Made by a program: the position numbers and the translations under genes
Shown: positions 17,607 to 25,183 of the stretch, piece by piece
Position numbering within the stretch: the first letter of the stretch is position 1
Layout: every line of letters starts with the position of its first letter
Assembly (NCBI GenBank): GCA_016721825.1
Contig: JADKHI010000006.1
Coordinates: 248,001-312,000, forward strand
Length of the DNA stretch: 64,000 bases
From: Flavobacteriales bacterium
GTDB lineage: Bacteria > Bacteroidota > Bacteroidia > Flavobacteriales_F > PHOS-HE28
Reading direction: 5' to 3'
The notes under the pieces: generated by a model
Told to the model about the DNA's origin: nothing
Databases searched by the model: none
Seen by the model: the letters and a program-made list of their open reading frames with translations, nothing else

Positions 17607-19388
17607 ATGACCCGCCCCTTCTCCGTTCTCCTCGCCCTGCTGACCCTTGCCAGCGCCGCTCATGCCCAGTCCCGGCCGAAAAAAGGCGGACCTGTTGGTG
17701 CCCCGAAGAGCGTGTGCCTGCTGAGCGAGGACTTCAGTTCGGGCATTCCTTCGGGCTGGAACATCGGCGCAGCCGTGGAGCAACAGGACGCCTTGGGCAA
17801 CGGACTTGGGACCACGGTGGACGCTTGGACGGCCGGGACCTCGGCACAGGCCAACGCCCATGGCTGGTTCCCGGTGCCGGATGTGCCCGCGAACAACGTG
17901 TTCGCGATGGCCAACGATGATGCCGCCCCCTGCAACTGCGCCATGGATGATGTGATCCTGACCAGCAGCACCTTCGATCTCAGCAGCGTGCAGAACGCTG
18001 CCGTGCGCTTCCGGGCTTTCACCAACGGCGTTTTCGGCGGCGGTGACGGTGTGGTGGAGGCCAGCGACGACGGTAACACCTGGAGCACTGTGGCAACGAT
18101 CGGGGCTGTGCAGCATGTATGGCAGTGGTTCCAGGCTGATCTTTCAGCCTTCGATGGTTCTGCTGCCGTCGCGGTCCGGTTCCGGTGGAGCGACAATGGA
18201 GGTTGGGCCGGTGGATTGGCGATCGATGACGTCTGTGTGAACGCACGTACCGACCATGACCTGGTGCTTCGCGAGGCCTTCCTGAGCGACGCGCGTACCA
18301 CAGCGTTCGACGCTTCGGTTCGCAGCCTGGGCTACACCCAGCTGCCCTTGGAACAGGCCGGTGAATTGCAACTGAAGGCCGTGGTGTTCAACGCAGGTAC
18401 GCTTGCCGCCTTCAATGTGACCTGCACGGTGGAGGTCGCCATGGATGGTTCCGCACAGGGCACCTACAGCGCCACCATCCCGGTGGTCGGTGCTGGGAAC
18501 ACGGACACGATCCTGGTGAACACCGGATGGACACCTACAGCTGCCGGTCGGCTGACCGCATCCTTCAACGTCACCGCCACGAGCATTGACGATGATCCTT
18601 CCGACAACGACGCCGAGCGGCACATGACCATTACCGCCAGCGGCTTCGACAATGGCAACAACGCCATGGCCTTGGACGACAGCACGGTAACGGGTTCGAT
18701 CGACAACGATGGCAACGACTATGCGGTGGCCGTGCGTTACGAGATCACGCAACCGGGCAGCTTTGCCTACGCAGCAGGCTTTCTTCCCGGTGAAGGCTGC
18801 TTTGCCCGTGGTCGTATCATCAGCAAGCTCCTCGACGACCAGCTCAACCTGATCACACAGAGCTTCGAGCACGTGCTTACGCAAACGGAGATCGACGATG
18901 CGTTGACCCAAGGTCGTATGGTCTACCTGCCCTTCATACTACCAGCCGAGCTCGACACGAACGAGGATGTGTACGCCGTGATCGAGCATGAGAGCGACAG
19001 CGGCGCGGTGACCATTGCCTGGAGCGGACCTGCCACCCACGGCAGTGCTTTGTTCTACGATGGTCCTGGCATCGACTGGGACTACCTGTTGAACACACCG
19101 GTGGTCCGACTGTACCTGGCCCAACCGGAAGTGGGCATCGCCACTTGGTCGCAGCCGGCCCCATCCCTTGCGATCGTACCGAACCCGGCCTCTGAGGAGG
19201 TCCGCTTCAACGTGCCGAGCGGTGGCCACTGGTCGCTCTCGGACCTCCAGGGAGGCCTTGTGGCCCAAGGCCGGAGCTCGGCACCCACCACGCGGATCAC
19301 CGTGGACCGCCTGGCCGCTGGCAGCTACGTGCTGGTGGTGGTGAGCGAGGAAGGAACACGCACCGGCCGGGTGGTGGTGATCCACTAG
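17607..19388 (+). CDS. T9SS-secreted protein with jelly-roll N-domain (paralog 2 of 4)
   Basis: A 593-residue exported protein with the same plan as its neighbours. A signal peptide (LLALLTLASAAHAQ) leads into a jelly-roll domain at about 35-210 (LSEDFSSGIPSGWNIG, then WAGGLAIDDVCVNARTDHDL). A CARDB-like domain follows at about 245-340 (LKAVVFNAGTLAAFNVTCTV), then a beta domain with VYAVIEHESDSGAVTIAWSG. The T9SS sorting domain is at about 520-593 (VPNPASEEVRFNVPSGGHWS, GSYVLVVVSEEG). No catalytic residues recognised. Its own -7 promoter element and an upstream terminator suggest separate transcription. Confidence 0.83.
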   Translation: MTRPFSVLLALLTLASAAHAQSRPKKGGPVGAPKSVCLLSEDFSSGIPSGWNIGAAVEQQDALGNGLGTTVDAWTAGTSAQANAHGWFPVPDVPANNVFAMANDDAAPCNCAMDDVILTSSTFDLSSVQNAAVRFRAFTNGVFGGGDGVVEASDDGNTWSTVATIGAVQHVWQWFQADLSAFDGSAAVAVRFRWSDNGGWAGGLAIDDVCVNARTDHDLVLREAFLSDARTTAFDASVRSLGYTQLPLEQAGELQLKAVVFNAGTLAAFNVTCTVEVAMDGSAQGTYSATIPVVGAGNTDTILVNTGWTPTAAGRLTASFNVTATSIDDDPSDNDAERHMTITASGFDNGNNAMALDDSTVTGSIDNDGNDYAVAVRYEITQPGSFAYAAGFLPGEGCFARGRIISKLLDDQLNLITQSFEHVLTQTEIDDALTQGRMVYLPFILPAELDTNEDVYAVIEHESDSGAVTIAWSGPATHGSALFYDGPGIDWDYLLNTPVVRLYLAQPEVGIATWSQPAPSLAIVPNPASEEVRFNVPSGGHWSLSDLQGGLVAQGRSSAPTTRITVDRLAAGSYVLVVVSEEGTRTGRVVVIH

Positions 19389-19538
19389 GGCACTTCTGAC
19401 CTGTATATGAACCGGCTTCCTTGGGAAGTACCGGGGCGGCGAAGGGCGTTCCTGTCAGCGTCCATTTGCTGACGACGGGCCTCGGGATGAACCGTGCAAA
19501 AGCCGATCCCTGCCGTCCGAGCGATCGCTCTTCTGTTC

Positions 19539-19546
19539 TACTTTCG
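19539..19546 (+). promoter_or_regulatory. -7-like element of T9SS paralog 3
   Basis: TACTTTCG, one mismatch to TAnnTTTG, ends 29 bases before ATG 19575. Its position supports that ATG over the in-frame one at 19494, which would lie upstream of the promoter. Confidence 0.4.
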
Positions 19547-19574
19547 GGCCTCCCCAAGAAAAACAACTCAGCAC

Positions 19575-21530
19575 ATGAACCTTCACTACACTGCGATCCT
19601 GGCGCTGCTGGCCGTCGGGACAGCCAATGGACAATGGGCCCAACCGCGCCCGCTCACCCCGACCCTGGGTGTGAACGAGCAAGGGACAGGGAACCTCCAG
19701 GACCCTGCTTCCACGGGCAAAGGCCATCAGGGCACTGCCAAGGCGGCCGGTGATACGGTCTTCTATGACGATTTCGCGAATGGTCTTGCCGGAAACAACA
19801 ACGTCGGTGCCTGGTCACGCGGTGGCCCCAACGGCATCATCTGGAAGTACGATACCGATGGACCACTGGGAGCTTTCAGCAACGCCACGGAGATCATCAC
19901 CAGCACCACGGCGGCCAACGGCTTCATGATCTTCGATGCCGATCGCGCGAACGCTGACACCACGGTGACCCCGCCAACGGCGCTCCCCAGCTTCACCACG
20001 TGGGACGGTTACCTCGTTTCGCCAGCGCTGGACCTGACGGCCACGCCGAACGTGCACCTGACGTTCCAGATGAAGATGCGGTGGTGCTGCAGCACCGCCA
20101 GCGGTCACTTCGTGGACATCAGCAGCGATGGTGGCGCCACCTGGCCCACCCGCGTAAGCCCGGTCCAGGAAGGCCATAACACGAACGTTGACCCCGGCAC
20201 GTACAACGTGTACATCAACATGGGCCCCACCGTGGCCGGCAACCCCGCCAACGTGCGCTTCCGCATCGGTTGGGAAGGCAGCTTCACCACGAACATGAGC
20301 CATTACCACTGGCAGGTGGACGACGTTGCCATTGTGGAAAGCCCCACCAACGACCTGGTGTTGAAGAACACCCAGCACGATGACTACTTCAATGACGGCA
20401 ACGTGTTCGATGGCTCCAGCGCGAACATCGAGTACAGCATCTACCCCTACAGCCAGCTGCGCGAGCTCACACTGAAGAGCAAGGTGCTGAATGACGGTAC
20501 GGCCACCCAGACCAACGTGGCCATGGCGGTTGACGTGACCAACGGCGGTGGCACCTCGGTGTTCACCGGCACCAACGGTCTGGCCTCCCTGGCCATGGGC
20601 GTTACCGACAGCCTTCAGATCGACGGCTTCACTCCTCCTACCGGTGTCACCGACGACTACGACGTGAATTTCTCCCTGACCAGCGATGCCACGGACGACC
20701 GTCCGGACGACAACGCCAAGGTGCTTTCCTTCCAGGTGAAGGAGTTCGAATATGCCTATGACCTGGGCAGCCGCTCGGGCCGTCAAGGCAATACCGACAC
20801 CCAGGGCAACCCCTTGGAGTACTCGGTGGGCAACGTCTTCTCCATCGTGAATGATGGCACGGCCTATGGCGTGAAGATCGCTGTGGCCACCAACACGACC
20901 GGTCAGGCCTCGCCAGTAGGTGAGCAGATCCAAGGCACGGTGTACGATGGAAACCTCGACCCCATCGCTGAAACGGACCTGTACACGATCACCAATGCCA
21001 ACCTGAACACCAACGGCCAGAACAAGTTCATCACGCTGCCCTTCCTGAACGGATTGAACGTGACCGCCGGCGAAGAGCTCTTCGTGACCATGCAGTACTT
21101 CGGTGGCACCGCCCCGGTGTATGCGGCCACCAGCGGATTGAGCGCAACAGCCGCCGGCCTGCTGCTCGATCCCGCCGAGTCCACCCCGCTGTTCCTGGTG
21201 AGCGGCCGCCCCATGGTGCGCCTGACCTTCGACCCCAGCGTGGGCATCGAAGAGGCGGACTTCCAGAACGGCGTTGGCCTTGGCCAGTGCTTCCCGAACC
21301 CTGCTGCCGACGTGGTCACCATCCCCTTCGAACTGAAGAGCGGTGCCCGTGTTCGCATGGAGATGCATGATGTGAGCGGCAAGCTGGTGCGCGTTCTGGA
21401 GAACAGCACCCGTGCGGCCGGTGCCCACCGCTTGGAAGTGAACGTGCAGAACATGAACGAAGGCGTGTACTTCTACACCCTCACCGCCGGTGATGTGCGC
21501 ATGACCAAGCGCATGACCGTGGTGCACTAG
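19575..21530 (+). CDS. T9SS-secreted protein with jelly-roll N-domain (paralog 3 of 4)
   Basis: A 651-residue exported protein. Signal peptide MNLHYTAILALLAVGTANGQ; jelly-roll domain at about 55-260 with FVDISSDGGATWPTR and closing HYHWQVDDVAIVESPTNDLV; CARDB-like domain at about 290-390 (LNDGTATQTNVAMAVDV); further beta domain; T9SS type A sorting domain at about 580-651 (CFPNPAADVVTIPFELKSGA, VRMEMHDVSGKLVRVLENST). The start at 19575 is chosen because it sits directly before the signal peptide; 27 extra in-frame codons upstream are probably not translated. Followed by a strong terminator. Confidence 0.85.
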   Translation: MNLHYTAILALLAVGTANGQWAQPRPLTPTLGVNEQGTGNLQDPASTGKGHQGTAKAAGDTVFYDDFANGLAGNNNVGAWSRGGPNGIIWKYDTDGPLGAFSNATEIITSTTAANGFMIFDADRANADTTVTPPTALPSFTTWDGYLVSPALDLTATPNVHLTFQMKMRWCCSTASGHFVDISSDGGATWPTRVSPVQEGHNTNVDPGTYNVYINMGPTVAGNPANVRFRIGWEGSFTTNMSHYHWQVDDVAIVESPTNDLVLKNTQHDDYFNDGNVFDGSSANIEYSIYPYSQLRELTLKSKVLNDGTATQTNVAMAVDVTNGGGTSVFTGTNGLASLAMGVTDSLQIDGFTPPTGVTDDYDVNFSLTSDATDDRPDDNAKVLSFQVKEFEYAYDLGSRSGRQGNTDTQGNPLEYSVGNVFSIVNDGTAYGVKIAVATNTTGQASPVGEQIQGTVYDGNLDPIAETDLYTITNANLNTNGQNKFITLPFLNGLNVTAGEELFVTMQYFGGTAPVYAATSGLSATAAGLLLDPAESTPLFLVSGRPMVRLTFDPSVGIEEADFQNGVGLGQCFPNPAADVVTIPFELKSGARVRMEMHDVSGKLVRVLENSTRAAGAHRLEVNVQNMNEGVYFYTLTAGDVRMTKRMTVVH

Positions 21531-21549
21531 GCGATCCATGAAGCTTAGG

Positions 21550-21580
21550 GAAGCCCCTTCTCCGGTGGAGAAGGGGCTTC
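21550..21580 (+). terminator. Strong hairpin terminator after paralog 3
   Basis: Perfect 14-base stem GAAGCCCCTTCTCC / GGAGAAGGGGCTTC with a GGT loop, 19 bases after the stop, followed by TTCCTTCC. Confidence 0.8.
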
Positions 21581-21683
21581 TTCCTTCCACCCCCGGCCCA
21601 ACCGCCAGCCACTCGAACACCCGACCCTTGGAACGAGCAAACCCTCAGGCCCTTATCTTGACCGCCTACAACCCCTTGTTGAC

Positions 21684-23522
21684 ATGATCCGACCTTACAC
21701 GATCCTTGCGGCCTTGTTGGCCACACCTCTGCTTGCTCAGCAAGCGCACCCGGTCTTCCAGCCTCATCCGGAAGGCAAGCACAGCAGCCATGTACCTGCT
21801 GTGAAAATGCCCTTGGGAGCCCCCAAAGGCTCCAGCTACTACACCGAGTCCTTTGACTCCAGCCTGAACGGCTGGACGGTGGTGAGCGGTGTGGGCAATG
21901 TGGATTGGGCATGGACCAATACAGGCCCTGGTCCCACGAGCAGCACCTATCCAGTGCCGGTGCTGAACACGAGCACGCCCAGCGGCTGGGCCATCTTCGA
22001 CGACGACTTCCTGGGCCAATCCGGGGTGCTCTCCGAATCCTCCATCGTGAGCCCGGTGATCGACCTTAGCACGGCACCAGCGAACCTGAAACTGGAGTTC
22101 GACCAGTTCTTCCAGGAGTTCAGCGACCCCGACGTGGATACCTACGTTGGCATCAGCACGGATGGCGGCACCACGTGGAACGAGACCGCCCTGAACAACG
22201 GCGTTGGCCGCGATGGTCGCCCGAATCCCGAGCTTGTTGATGTGAACATCAGCAGCTGGGTGGCCGCCAACCCTTCCAATGTGCAGATCCGCTTCCGCTA
22301 CCGCGCTACGTGGGACTACGGCTGGCAGGTGGACAACATCGTGATCAACGAGCTGCCGGACAACGACATGGCGCTATTGGAGATGTACAAGACCGGTTTC
22401 TCTTTCGGGAATACGGGTGTGGCCGACATGGACTACACGATCTACCCTGTGGAACAGGTGCGCCCCATGTTGCTCCACGGAAAAGTGAAGAACAAGGGCT
22501 TCCTGGACCAGACCAACGTCACGCTCAACGCCACCGTAACGGGCCCTGGTGGAGTCGAGTTCACGGGCGCCAGCGCGGCCTTGGCCACGTCCGCAGCCGA
22601 TCAAGTGGATAGCCTGGCCGTGGAAGGGTTCACCCCCAGCGGAACGGTAGGCACCTATACCGTGAAACTGGAAGTGACACAGAACGAAGGCGACCAGAAC
22701 CTCACGAACAACGAGAAGACGCAAAGCTTCGAAGTGAACGAGTGCATTTGGGCGCACGACAATGGTGTGTGCGAACAGGCCATCACCGCTGGACCGGATA
22801 ACCTGACGGACCAGACCGAGATCGGCAACTACTTCGATGTGGCCAACGCGGGCAGCTTCCTCTATGGCGTGGACATCGCGCTGGAGGAGAGCACCACGGC
22901 CGGCATCCTGATCTACGCGAGCGTGCGTGATGAGAACCTGGACCAGATCGCGGTAAGCGCTGAATACGACGTGGATGCGGCAACGTTGAACACCGTTGGC
23001 GGGACCAACTTCTTCACCATCGTGTTCGATGACCCCATCGAACTGCTTCAAGGCAACGCCTACTGCGTGATGGTGGGCGGCTACGGTGGCGCGGACCAGA
23101 TCCATGTGGCCACCAGCGGCATCAGCGCTCCCCAGGTCAGCATCATCCACTACCCGCAAGCAGCTACGCCGAACGCCTTCTACACCACCCGCGCGCCCAT
23201 GGTGCGTGCCATCCTCAGCGCTTCGTGCGCTGGTGTAGGCATCGCCGAGAACAACGGCAGCGTGTCCGGCGTGCAGGCCTGGCCGAACCCCTTCAGCGAG
23301 ACCGCGGACATCCGCTTCGACCTGAACACGGGTGCGAACGTGACCGTGGAACTGCGTGACATGACCGGCCGCCTGATCCAGGTGGAACGCCTTGGCCACC
23401 GTGCCGCTGGTGCGCAGCAAGTGCGCTTCAACGGACTTGAGCTGGCCGACGGTGTGTACAGCTACACCATCAATGCCGACGGTGCTCGCACCACCGGCAC
23501 CTTGGTGCACGCCCGCCACTAA
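21684..23522 (+). CDS. T9SS-secreted protein with jelly-roll N-domain (paralog 4 of 4)
   Basis: A 612-residue exported protein. A signal peptide (MIRPYTILAALLATPLLAQQ) precedes a jelly-roll at about 50-225 (YYTESFDSSLNGWTVVSG, then WDYGWQVDNIVINELPDNDM). A CARDB-like domain follows at about 250-350 (LLHGKVKNKGFLDQTNVTLN), then a beta domain with YCVMVGGYGGADQIHVATSG. The T9SS type A sorting domain is at about 535-612 (WPNPFSETADIRFDLNTGAN, TVELRDMTGRLIQVERLG). The order and motifs closely follow paralogs 1-3. No enzymatic motif. A long hairpin terminator follows. Confidence 0.85.
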   Translation: MIRPYTILAALLATPLLAQQAHPVFQPHPEGKHSSHVPAVKMPLGAPKGSSYYTESFDSSLNGWTVVSGVGNVDWAWTNTGPGPTSSTYPVPVLNTSTPSGWAIFDDDFLGQSGVLSESSIVSPVIDLSTAPANLKLEFDQFFQEFSDPDVDTYVGISTDGGTTWNETALNNGVGRDGRPNPELVDVNISSWVAANPSNVQIRFRYRATWDYGWQVDNIVINELPDNDMALLEMYKTGFSFGNTGVADMDYTIYPVEQVRPMLLHGKVKNKGFLDQTNVTLNATVTGPGGVEFTGASAALATSAADQVDSLAVEGFTPSGTVGTYTVKLEVTQNEGDQNLTNNEKTQSFEVNECIWAHDNGVCEQAITAGPDNLTDQTEIGNYFDVANAGSFLYGVDIALEESTTAGILIYASVRDENLDQIAVSAEYDVDAATLNTVGGTNFFTIVFDDPIELLQGNAYCVMVGGYGGADQIHVATSGISAPQVSIIHYPQAATPNAFYTTRAPMVRAILSASCAGVGIAENNGSVSGVQAWPNPFSETADIRFDLNTGANVTVELRDMTGRLIQVERLGHRAAGAQQVRFNGLELADGVYSYTINADGARTTGTLVHARH

Positions 23523-23535
23523 GAACGAAAAAGAG

Positions 23536-23569
23536 AAAGCCCCGTTCCTGGTTCCAGGGACGGGGCTTT
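23536..23569 (+). terminator. Hairpin terminator after paralog 4
   Basis: A 16-base stem (AAAGCCCCGTTCCTGG / CCAGGGACGGGGCTTT, one G-T pair) with a TT centre, followed by TTCG. It lies between convergent genes and may serve both. Confidence 0.8.
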
Positions 23570-23588
23570 TTCGTGGCCTGAAGTTCCG

Positions 23589-24350
23589 TCAGCGCCCCTT
23601 CATCGACTGGCGCACGGTGCGCATGAGGCCGCTGGCGAAGAAGAACTGGTTCAGCTCCTTGTTGTCGCTGTCGAACAGGTCGTCCTTGGTGCCCTGCCAC
23701 CAGATACGCCCTTCATTGATGAAGACGATGTTCTCACCGCTCTCCATCACACTGTTCATGTCGTGCGTGATCACGATCGTCGTGGTGCCGTATTCCTGCG
23801 TCAGCTCCTTGATCAGTTCATCGATCACGATGCTCGTCTCGGGATCGAGGCCGCTGTTGGGCTCGTCCACGAACAGGTACTTGGGGTTCATGGCGATGGC
23901 CCGGGCGATGCCCACGCGTTTCTGCATTCCGCCACTGAGCTCACTGGGGAACAGCCGTTCCTTGTCAACGATGTTCACACGCTTGAGGCAAAGGGCTGCG
24001 CGGTCCCGCATCTCGCTCTCGCTCATCGTCGCGAACATCTTCAGCGGGAACATCACGTTCTCCATCACCGTGAGCGAATCGAAGAGCGCGCTGCTCTGGA
24101 ACAGCATGCCGATCTCCTGGCGCACCTGCCGCTTCTCCTCCTTCGCCAGCTCGTGGAACGAACGGCCATCGTAAAGCACGCGACCCTCATCAGGCACATG
24201 CAACCCCACGATGCACTTGGCCAGCACGCTCTTGCCGCTGCCGCTCTTACCGATGATCATGTTCACCTTGCCGGTCTCGAACACCGCACTGATGTCCGTG
24301 AGCACCTGGGTGGCACCGAAGCGCTTGCTCACATGCTGCACCTCGATCAT
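23589..24350 (-). CDS. mlaF: ABC transporter ATP-binding protein, MlaF type
   Basis: A 253-residue ATPase of an MCE/Mla-type lipid transporter, which in known systems moves phospholipids between inner and outer membrane. Walker A is MIIGKSGSGKSVLAK near residues 33-47, the signature is LSGGMQKRVGIARAIA near 139-154, and Walker B is YLFVDEPNSGLDP near 160-172. ATG 24350 overlaps the stop of mlaE by 4 bases, so the two are coupled. No MCE (MlaD) gene is adjacent in the window. Extra C-terminal residues (FFASGLMRTVRQSMKGR) follow the usual fold. Confidence 0.9.
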   Translation of the reverse strand: MIEVQHVSKRFGATQVLTDISAVFETGKVNMIIGKSGSGKSVLAKCIVGLHVPDEGRVLYDGRSFHELAKEEKRQVRQEIGMLFQSSALFDSLTVMENVMFPLKMFATMSESEMRDRAALCLKRVNIVDKERLFPSELSGGMQKRVGIARAIAMNPKYLFVDEPNSGLDPETSIVIDELIKELTQEYGTTTIVITHDMNSVMESGENIVFINEGRIWWQGTKDDLFDSDNKELNQFFFASGLMRTVRQSMKGR

Positions 24351-25087
24351 ATGAGCAGCAGTTGGGTGAGCATGTAGTTGAGGATCAGGATCACCACATT
24401 GCTGTACACCACGGCCTTGGTGCTGCTGATGCCCACCTCACGCGTGCCCCCGCTCGTGTAGTAGCCTTGGTACGCGCTGATGGTGGTGATCACCACGGCG
24501 AAGACCACGGTCTTGATCAGGGCGTAAGTGATGTGGTAGGGGTTGAACTGCATCTGGATGCCCTGGATGTAGTCCGTGCTGCTCACGATCCCCGTTCCGA
24601 TGCCGGCCACCCAGCCACCGAAAATGCTGAGGAACATGCTGATAATGATCAGGAAGGGGTTGATGAGAACCGAGGCCACCACCTTGGGCAGGATCAGGTA
24701 GCCGGCGCTGTTCACCCCCATGATGTCGAGGGCATCGATCTGCTCTTTCACCCGCATGGAGCCGATCTCCGCAGCAATGTTGCTGCCCACCTTACCGGCC
24801 AGGATCAGGCTGATAATGGTGGGGCTGAACTCCAGGATGGTGCTCTGCCGCGCCGCGAAACCCACCACCCAGGCCTGGATCAGGGGGCTGTCGATGTTCG
24901 ATTTCGTCTGGATGGTGATGACCGCTCCCATGAAGACGGACAGCAGCGCCACGATGCCCAAGCTCCTGACACCCAGCAGGTCGATCTCCTCCACGGTACG
25001 CTTCCAATACAGGCTAAGGCGCTCGGGAGCACTGAAGGCCTCCCCCAGCAAGAGGAAGTAGCGGCCGATGTGGAAGAAAAGGTTCAA
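24347..25087 (-). CDS. mlaE: ABC transporter permease, MlaE type
   Basis: A 246-residue integral membrane permease of the MlaE (YrbE) family, partner of the ATPase gene it overlaps by 4 bases. About five transmembrane segments are visible, with the family block EFSPTIISLILAGKVGSNIA near residues 84-103 and AEIGSMRVKEQIDALDIMGV just after. The start is TTG at 25087, preferred because a perfect -7 element (TATTTTTG) ends 17 bases upstream and no ATG lies between. Confidence 0.9.
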   Translation of the reverse strand: MNLFFHIGRYFLLLGEAFSAPERLSLYWKRTVEEIDLLGVRSLGIVALLSVFMGAVITIQTKSNIDSPLIQAWVVGFAARQSTILEFSPTIISLILAGKVGSNIAAEIGSMRVKEQIDALDIMGVNSAGYLILPKVVASVLINPFLIIISMFLSIFGGWVAGIGTGIVSSTDYIQGIQMQFNPYHITYALIKTVVFAVVITTISAYQGYYTSGGTREVGISSTKAVVYSNVVILILNYMLTQLLLI

Positions 25088-25103
25088 GAGGCGGGGTTCC
25101 GGC

Positions 25104-25111
25104 CAAAAATA
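25104..25111 (-). promoter_or_regulatory. -7 promoter element of mlaE-mlaF
   Basis: TATTTTTG on the minus strand, exact TAnnTTTG match, 17 bases before the TTG start of mlaE. Confidence 0.6.
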
Positions 25112-25140
25112 GCCCTTCCGGGGGTGCCCCGAACGACGAA

Positions 25141-25158
25141 CGGCCCCCGAAGGAGCCG
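25141..25158 (-). terminator. Possible hairpin after the S74 T9SS gene
   Basis: On the minus strand CGGCTCC-TTCG-GGGGCCG forms a 7-base stem (one T-G pair) with a TTCG loop, 26 bases after the stop of the gene ending at 25184. No clear T-run follows. Confidence 0.4.
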
Positions 25159-25183
25159 CTCGCCATTGAAAGGGAAAAGTTGG

